Positions 58,981-64,000 of a DNA stretch of 64,000 bases are shown in pieces. A program made the translations under genes and the position numbers. The DNA is taken from positions 129,001 to 193,000 of the forward strand of contig NC_133907.1 in the NCBI RefSeq assembly GCF_964199755.1, written 5' to 3'. Source of the stretch: Larus michahellis (taxonomy: Eukaryota; Chordata; Aves; Charadriiformes; Laridae). The notes below the pieces were generated by a model, which did not search any database, had not been told where the DNA came from, and worked only from the letters and a program-made list of their open reading frames with translations. Positions within the stretch are counted from its first letter, which is position 1. Every line of letters begins with the position of its first letter.

Positions 58981-61900
58981 AGTACATTTGCAGAGGCAGT
59001 AAAATGATACATAAGCATCATTACACTATACTTTAGGCCAGGATTGGTTATTCAGTGAGAACAAGAAGTTTTAGACTCAAGAGTTCTTCAAAGGTATTGT
59101 AAAAATGTCTTTGAAGTAAACTTGTATGATTTGAGACTTAACATTTAATCTCGTGTACCCTTCTACACTAGCAATTTCCAACCATCAAACATTTTATAAG
59201 GCCCACTTACTACTAAAACTCTATTGTATACTAGTGCAAAGGATGGATTTGGAGCTTTATCTCTAAATATTACTTCAGTACAGTACATTGCAAAGTGACT
59301 ATAGCACAGCGTGGTCCAGGTCCTTCTAAGCCACATAAACTTTAAACAAAACCAAACCATTAACCAGTTTGTGGCTTTCCTTGCCTGTGTAAGTAACCCA
59401 TTACAACTGGCATTTGTGGAATATCCTTAGCACAAAATAGCAGCAAATGCCGCCGGCCTGTTTAGCTGTACTGTTCCATCAGACTAGGTGATGTTTCACA
59501 CAAAGCCAATATTATATGGTGTGTTTCTGAGTACAGTTAACACTGTTGGATACCCAGGAACCACGCGTTCCCTTTTCCACTGAACTTGTCAGGAACACTA
59601 TTACTCTTTCTATGTTTTGGGTGCCTGAGATAGCAGGTGCTATACAGCACAATTGGAAAATACAGTGATTCTGAATACTGCAAAGGATGTAGTCATGAAA
59701 AGTATATCAGTGGGGCCACTGTAACAAGTTGTAAGAATGTAAAATTAAAAACTTCACATCCTGAAAAACAAGTGTCATGACAAGCCTGCTTTTGGTCATT
59801 GACCTTACTAGGCCTTATCTTTAGAGACAGGAAGTTCCTGTAGCTCCCATAAATACCATAAAAGTATTGACAACAACTACTCCTATCCACAAATCTGCAT
59901 AATCCTAAATGCAAAAGTAATATACTTTTTTTTCATTTAATAACTTCAAATTAGTCATAACTATTACATTACTTGGAATCAGCACAAATCCAAACCAAGT
60001 GTTAAAGGCTGAATATGCATTCTGGCAATTTAGGGATGATATTTTAGTTAGATACCATCTTCATTCATCATCTGCAGAATCTGTGGGCTCTCAGAACCAA
60101 AGAACAAGATGCAGAATACACAATATTCTTATAATTATGCTGCTGGTGACTGTAGCCAGAGATTATACTTACACATTTGTGAACCTTTTCAAGTTGCTAT
60201 GTATACTATGCAATTATGATAGTTGAAGGGCACTGAGGAAAGAAGTTGTTACAATAATATATCCTCCTTTAGGTCACTTTAATGAGTTTTTCTGCACTTG
60301 AACAGTCATCGGCATCGAAAGGTTTCCTGCTTTGAACTTCTGCATTATTAATACCGTTAATACCTTTACAGGTCTGTCACTATTTCCATCATAAACTCAA
60401 ATGCAGAATACCCTCTTCATTCATTTTTGTTGAATTTAAAAGAATAACTTGGATAAGCAATTTACAAACTCAACCGCTTTCTAATTACATTTTGACACAA
60501 TAGAGGTTAACAGTTCCATAATGACCGTTATGGTCTATTGTACATACACTCTCCAGTTACCAATACTGCCTACTGCATCATCTATCTCTAACTGCAGTCA
60601 AGCTTCTACCCACTCCTCTAAAGGGTCTATTTCTTTGTAACAAATCAATAGTCTGCATGAAAAATCTATCACAAAAAGAATAGGGGACTTTTTTTGTTTT
60701 TTTAAGTAGTAAATATATTTTGCGGTGCAAACATAGTCAATACGAATTATTGTTTGTTAGGAGTATTTTTTAAGGGATATAAGGAATTGAATGTAGGCCC
60801 ATTCTCTTGTGCTAAAGTAATGTTACATAAAGAAATAAAATTCAGCCACAAAATTGCAGATAAATTGCTGATAAGAATCTACCAGTGCATGAAAGTGAAT
60901 ACACAGACAACTAAAATCCTAAATCAGCAGACTAAATTCTGCCCTTGGCTGCACTAAGGAAACACAGCAAACTTTGTTCTGATCTGCATTTTCCTCTGAG
61001 TATAAACAGTGCAGCTGACTTTTTTGATAAGTAAAATATTGGATTATCAGTTCAGATTGTCAGTCTTAAATCTGAATAATGTCTTTTATAATATTTAAGA
61101 TGCTTAATGCTTGTTAGATGGAGCTGACTTTTTAAAAAGCTCCATTACCGTGTAACATAAAGCATATTTGACCTTGAAAGCAGTTCATTCCCTTCCTGTG
61201 TTTTAGAAAATCACTTTGAATAACTGCAGAGGTTCTATAATCAGCCTTTACTGTGTATGCTTTGCACCTCCATCTTCCTATCATTGATCCTACACTACAG
61301 TCCTCTGATGACAACAGAGGAATTGCCATCAGTTTAAATGGGTTTGGAATTAGGCCCAGAGTAGATAACTACATGAAGCAATAATGGTGTAATTTATTTA
61401 CACATTTTTGACCTGTCCACAAAACTCAGAGTAAATCAGGACTGTTGGCAGTATACTCGAAAAAGAAAAAAAAAAAAAAAGAGAGAGAGATCAAAGCAAA
61501 AAAAACCAAACAAATAACCCCCAAGTTAACCTGCAGTGCTCATAATTGTTTCATTTATGATATTCCATCTTGTAGTTGGAAAATCCATTCTCCTCCAGAA
61601 CATGACTCCTGTTAATCTACAAGAAAACCCGGTCTTTGTTGTGACTTATTTTGACAGCTTTAATATAATTTTCCACCTGGCATCTGGAAAGTTTTCCATT
61701 TTCACTTTCACTTTCCTCCAATGTCTCACTTCTGTTTCCAAGTGTATGTCTTATTCACACTGCACCTGTCATAGCGGTATCTGTGCCTTAACACCAGCCT
61801 GAAAACATACACGCCTTTACTTTTCCTCTTACACCAGGGACAATTGCTACCTTCATCACCTGTTTTGCAGTGAGATATTGCCCCTCTTAATAATGACAAC

Positions 61901-64000
61901 AGTAGATAACCTCCTTCACACCATCACCTGTTTCAGAAAAAGCAAGTATACTTTTATAATCTTCTAATTCATGTGGCTCCTTTAAGTATTGTTCACTTTA
62001 TGAAGCTGTAGTCACAAAATGATTGAAATCTTTTTGCTGTATGTTCTGGTACTGTAGTCAACTTGTACTTTTAGTGTCCTACTTTCACACAGATGAAGCA
62101 CTTCGTAGGGGACCACCAAAAACCTTAATCAAAAAAATGAAAGCACGTCAGCTAATGAGTGAGATTTAAAAAATTAAAAAAATTATATTCTTTTGGATGC
62201 TGTTCTAAGCAACTGAAAATTGCAGATTCAGAATTAACTTAGTGCTTCAGTGCTGGCCTGGGAGATTCTCAGGAGAAATGGTACAGTCTGATTTTCAGAA
62301 AAGATACTGATCACTTGGAAAGAAGAGTATTATTAAAATATTTTAGCCTTTTTTTTTTGTTTGTTTGTTTTTTTGTTTTTCCTCCAGACATCTGGTTCTG
62401 AGATGGGAACGGCAGTTTATTCTCGCAGACATCATTTAGGATTCAGATCTGCCTTAGATTTCTTATCTACCCAAAAAACCACAATTCTCTGGTCCCCATC
62501 TCTACGGTCATATAAAAGGTAGTCAGACCTCAGACCCAGGAACTTCAGAATATACAGTCCTACTTGTTTCCTTACTTATTCCCCAAAGCAAAGGGAAGAT
62601 GGGAGCATAGCAAAGCAAACACAGATGGAAGTCATCCTGGAGGGTATTGATTGACTAGTGTCTAGCCCGGCTATAAATTACCACTTCTCTTTCTCGGTGC
62701 AAAGCGAAGGGTGAGGAGATCTGCAGAGCTCTCTCAGGGCACAATGCTTGCTTGCACTGAGCCGTTCGTGCGCCATCAGCTAGATGTGGGCTGTGCCTAA
62801 AGCATGGGGAAAGCCTTGCTTGGCTCTCTCTCCAGTGCTATCTTGACTTTGAGAGGATAAATCATCTCTTTAAATATGAGTGGTTCTTGTAGAAGAACCA
62901 AAGCAACTTCTATTATGTTAAGTATTGCCTGTGCTTTTAAAAATCCTGCTCCATGCTGTTAATGATTATAATTATATAGCATGACAAAAAAAAGGGGTAT
63001 AATAGTGTACAGATGTGGGATATATAAAAGGGGAGGTATTTAACATAAGCTTGTTAGAGCTGAAAGTACCAGGGATGATTGATTGCTCAGACTCAAGTCA
63101 GGGAATTGGTCTAAAAAAAATATTAACCATAATTGCAATTTACCTATTAACCATTTATTCTAACATCATGATATATTTAGAAACAATTCTGACATCCAGT
63201 AATGCTCCATTTGCTCCTTGTGGCAAACAGCAGATCTGCGTGCCTGGGTCTGGTTGGAAGAAGAATGTTTACTTGAGAAGCATATTACTTCTTCCATTTC
63301 AAGTTACATTAGTGTAGTTATACAGTTAACTGCACCTCAGTGACTTCCATTGTTTTTACAGAATACTCTTTAATCCAAGAGATAGCAAAGAAAGTTTTAA
63401 AGACAACTCTTTTTAGTAAGTTAGTAAAGGTGTCTGCTGCTGTTTGTGCAAGGGTCAAAAAGTTAAAAGTTTAAAAGGCAGAAAGTTTTCCTCTTGTTTT
63501 GACTAAACTGGAGGAAACGTGCTAGAGCTGTGCAGAATTTGATTGCCAAACACAAAGTGAAGATACACAGTGAGAAAATATAGTAAAGGTTTAACCCTAC
63601 TGATGTAAGAAACAAACTCCAAGGATGCCCATGTTTCCTTGCTTTTATCACATTGTTAATCTTTAATCAGGAAAAGAGTTCTGAGAATAGCTTTTTGTGC
63701 ACAGCTAAACAGACACCATTGCTTGGAAGTTAACAGGATCACTGGAGAACGAGACTATTAAATCATTGTCCTAATAAATCAACGAAGGAGATGTACAACC
63801 CAAAGGAGTTCAAATTCTGCTTCCACGTGGATATGCAGCAAGTGCACATTAAACCTTGCAAAATCAGCAGTAAGGAGTTGGTTGTGGGTTCAGGAGAGCA
63901 GTGGCTTCCTGTATGATTTTTCTTCTGGCTCAGATCACAAATCAGCATGGGTGCTAAAGTTTCTGAGAAACCTGAATCAAGCTTCTTGAATCAAAAATCC
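58980..64000. other. AT-rich DNA without a recognised gene
   Basis: No CpG island, no domain-bearing frame. Simple sequence occurs at 61,465-61,490 (A-rich then GA) and 62,347-62,385 (T-rich with GTTT). A TATAAAAGG box on the plus strand at about 62,513 and a GGCTATAAATTACC at about 62,669 could be promoters of a gene to the right, but no exon is seen before the window ends. Confidence 0.5.

Overview
The window is bird DNA, most likely from a galliform such as chicken. Three things show this: a CR1 LINE 3' end at about 56.7 kb, an alpharetrovirus-like provirus with a tRNA-Trp primer-binding site at 8.8-13.8 kb, and a bird-type ERVL-like LTR at about 23.2 kb. There are no bacterial genes. I find no protein-coding gene that looks intact; the genes I can see are broken.

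Layout. (1) 0-36.3 kb is a patchwork of diverged tandem and segmental repeats: an A/C-rich satellite of about 137 bp (1.1-6.4 kb) interrupted by a second copy of its own flank; four diverged copies of an amplicon (6.4-8.8, 14.9-17.5, 24.2-26.0 and 26.0-28.9 kb), two of which end in a GC-box/TATA promoter-like segment; a G/A-rich array of about 230-250 bp (18.1-20.4 kb); an A-rich array of about 82 bp seen at three places; a pure 51-bp CpG-rich minisatellite (29.2-31.1 kb) beside a CpG island; and a G-rich then C-rich minisatellite pair around fragments of a broken CpG-island gene (34.3-35.7 kb). A 5-kb provirus sits inside amplicon copy 1. Two further LTRs lie at 19.5-20.0 and 23.2-23.8 kb.

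(2) 36.3-64 kb is AT-rich, single-copy-looking DNA. Its main content is a decayed minus-strand gene, CTCFL (BORIS), the testis paralogue of the insulator protein CTCF. Five zinc-finger exons have lengths and phases identical to those I count for CTCF/CTCFL, a sixth is damaged, two N-terminal exons are recognisable, and a CpG island lies upstream (58.0-58.55 kb). Several in-frame stops and a lost zinc ligand mark it as a unitary pseudogene with introns kept, not a processed copy. I recall published work that reported only traces of BORIS in chicken; this locus would explain that.

How the parts relate. The repeats share modules with one another (1-0.48, 22.3, 24.2-24.9 and 35.8-36.1 kb), so the left half grew by repeated local duplication. 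The amplicon copies share splice-like signals on the minus strand and a minus-strand TATA promoter, so they may be, or may derive from, a multicopy spliced transcript. The junction near 36.3 kb, between repeat patchwork and the CTCFL neighbourhood, looks like a breakpoint or heterochromatin edge.
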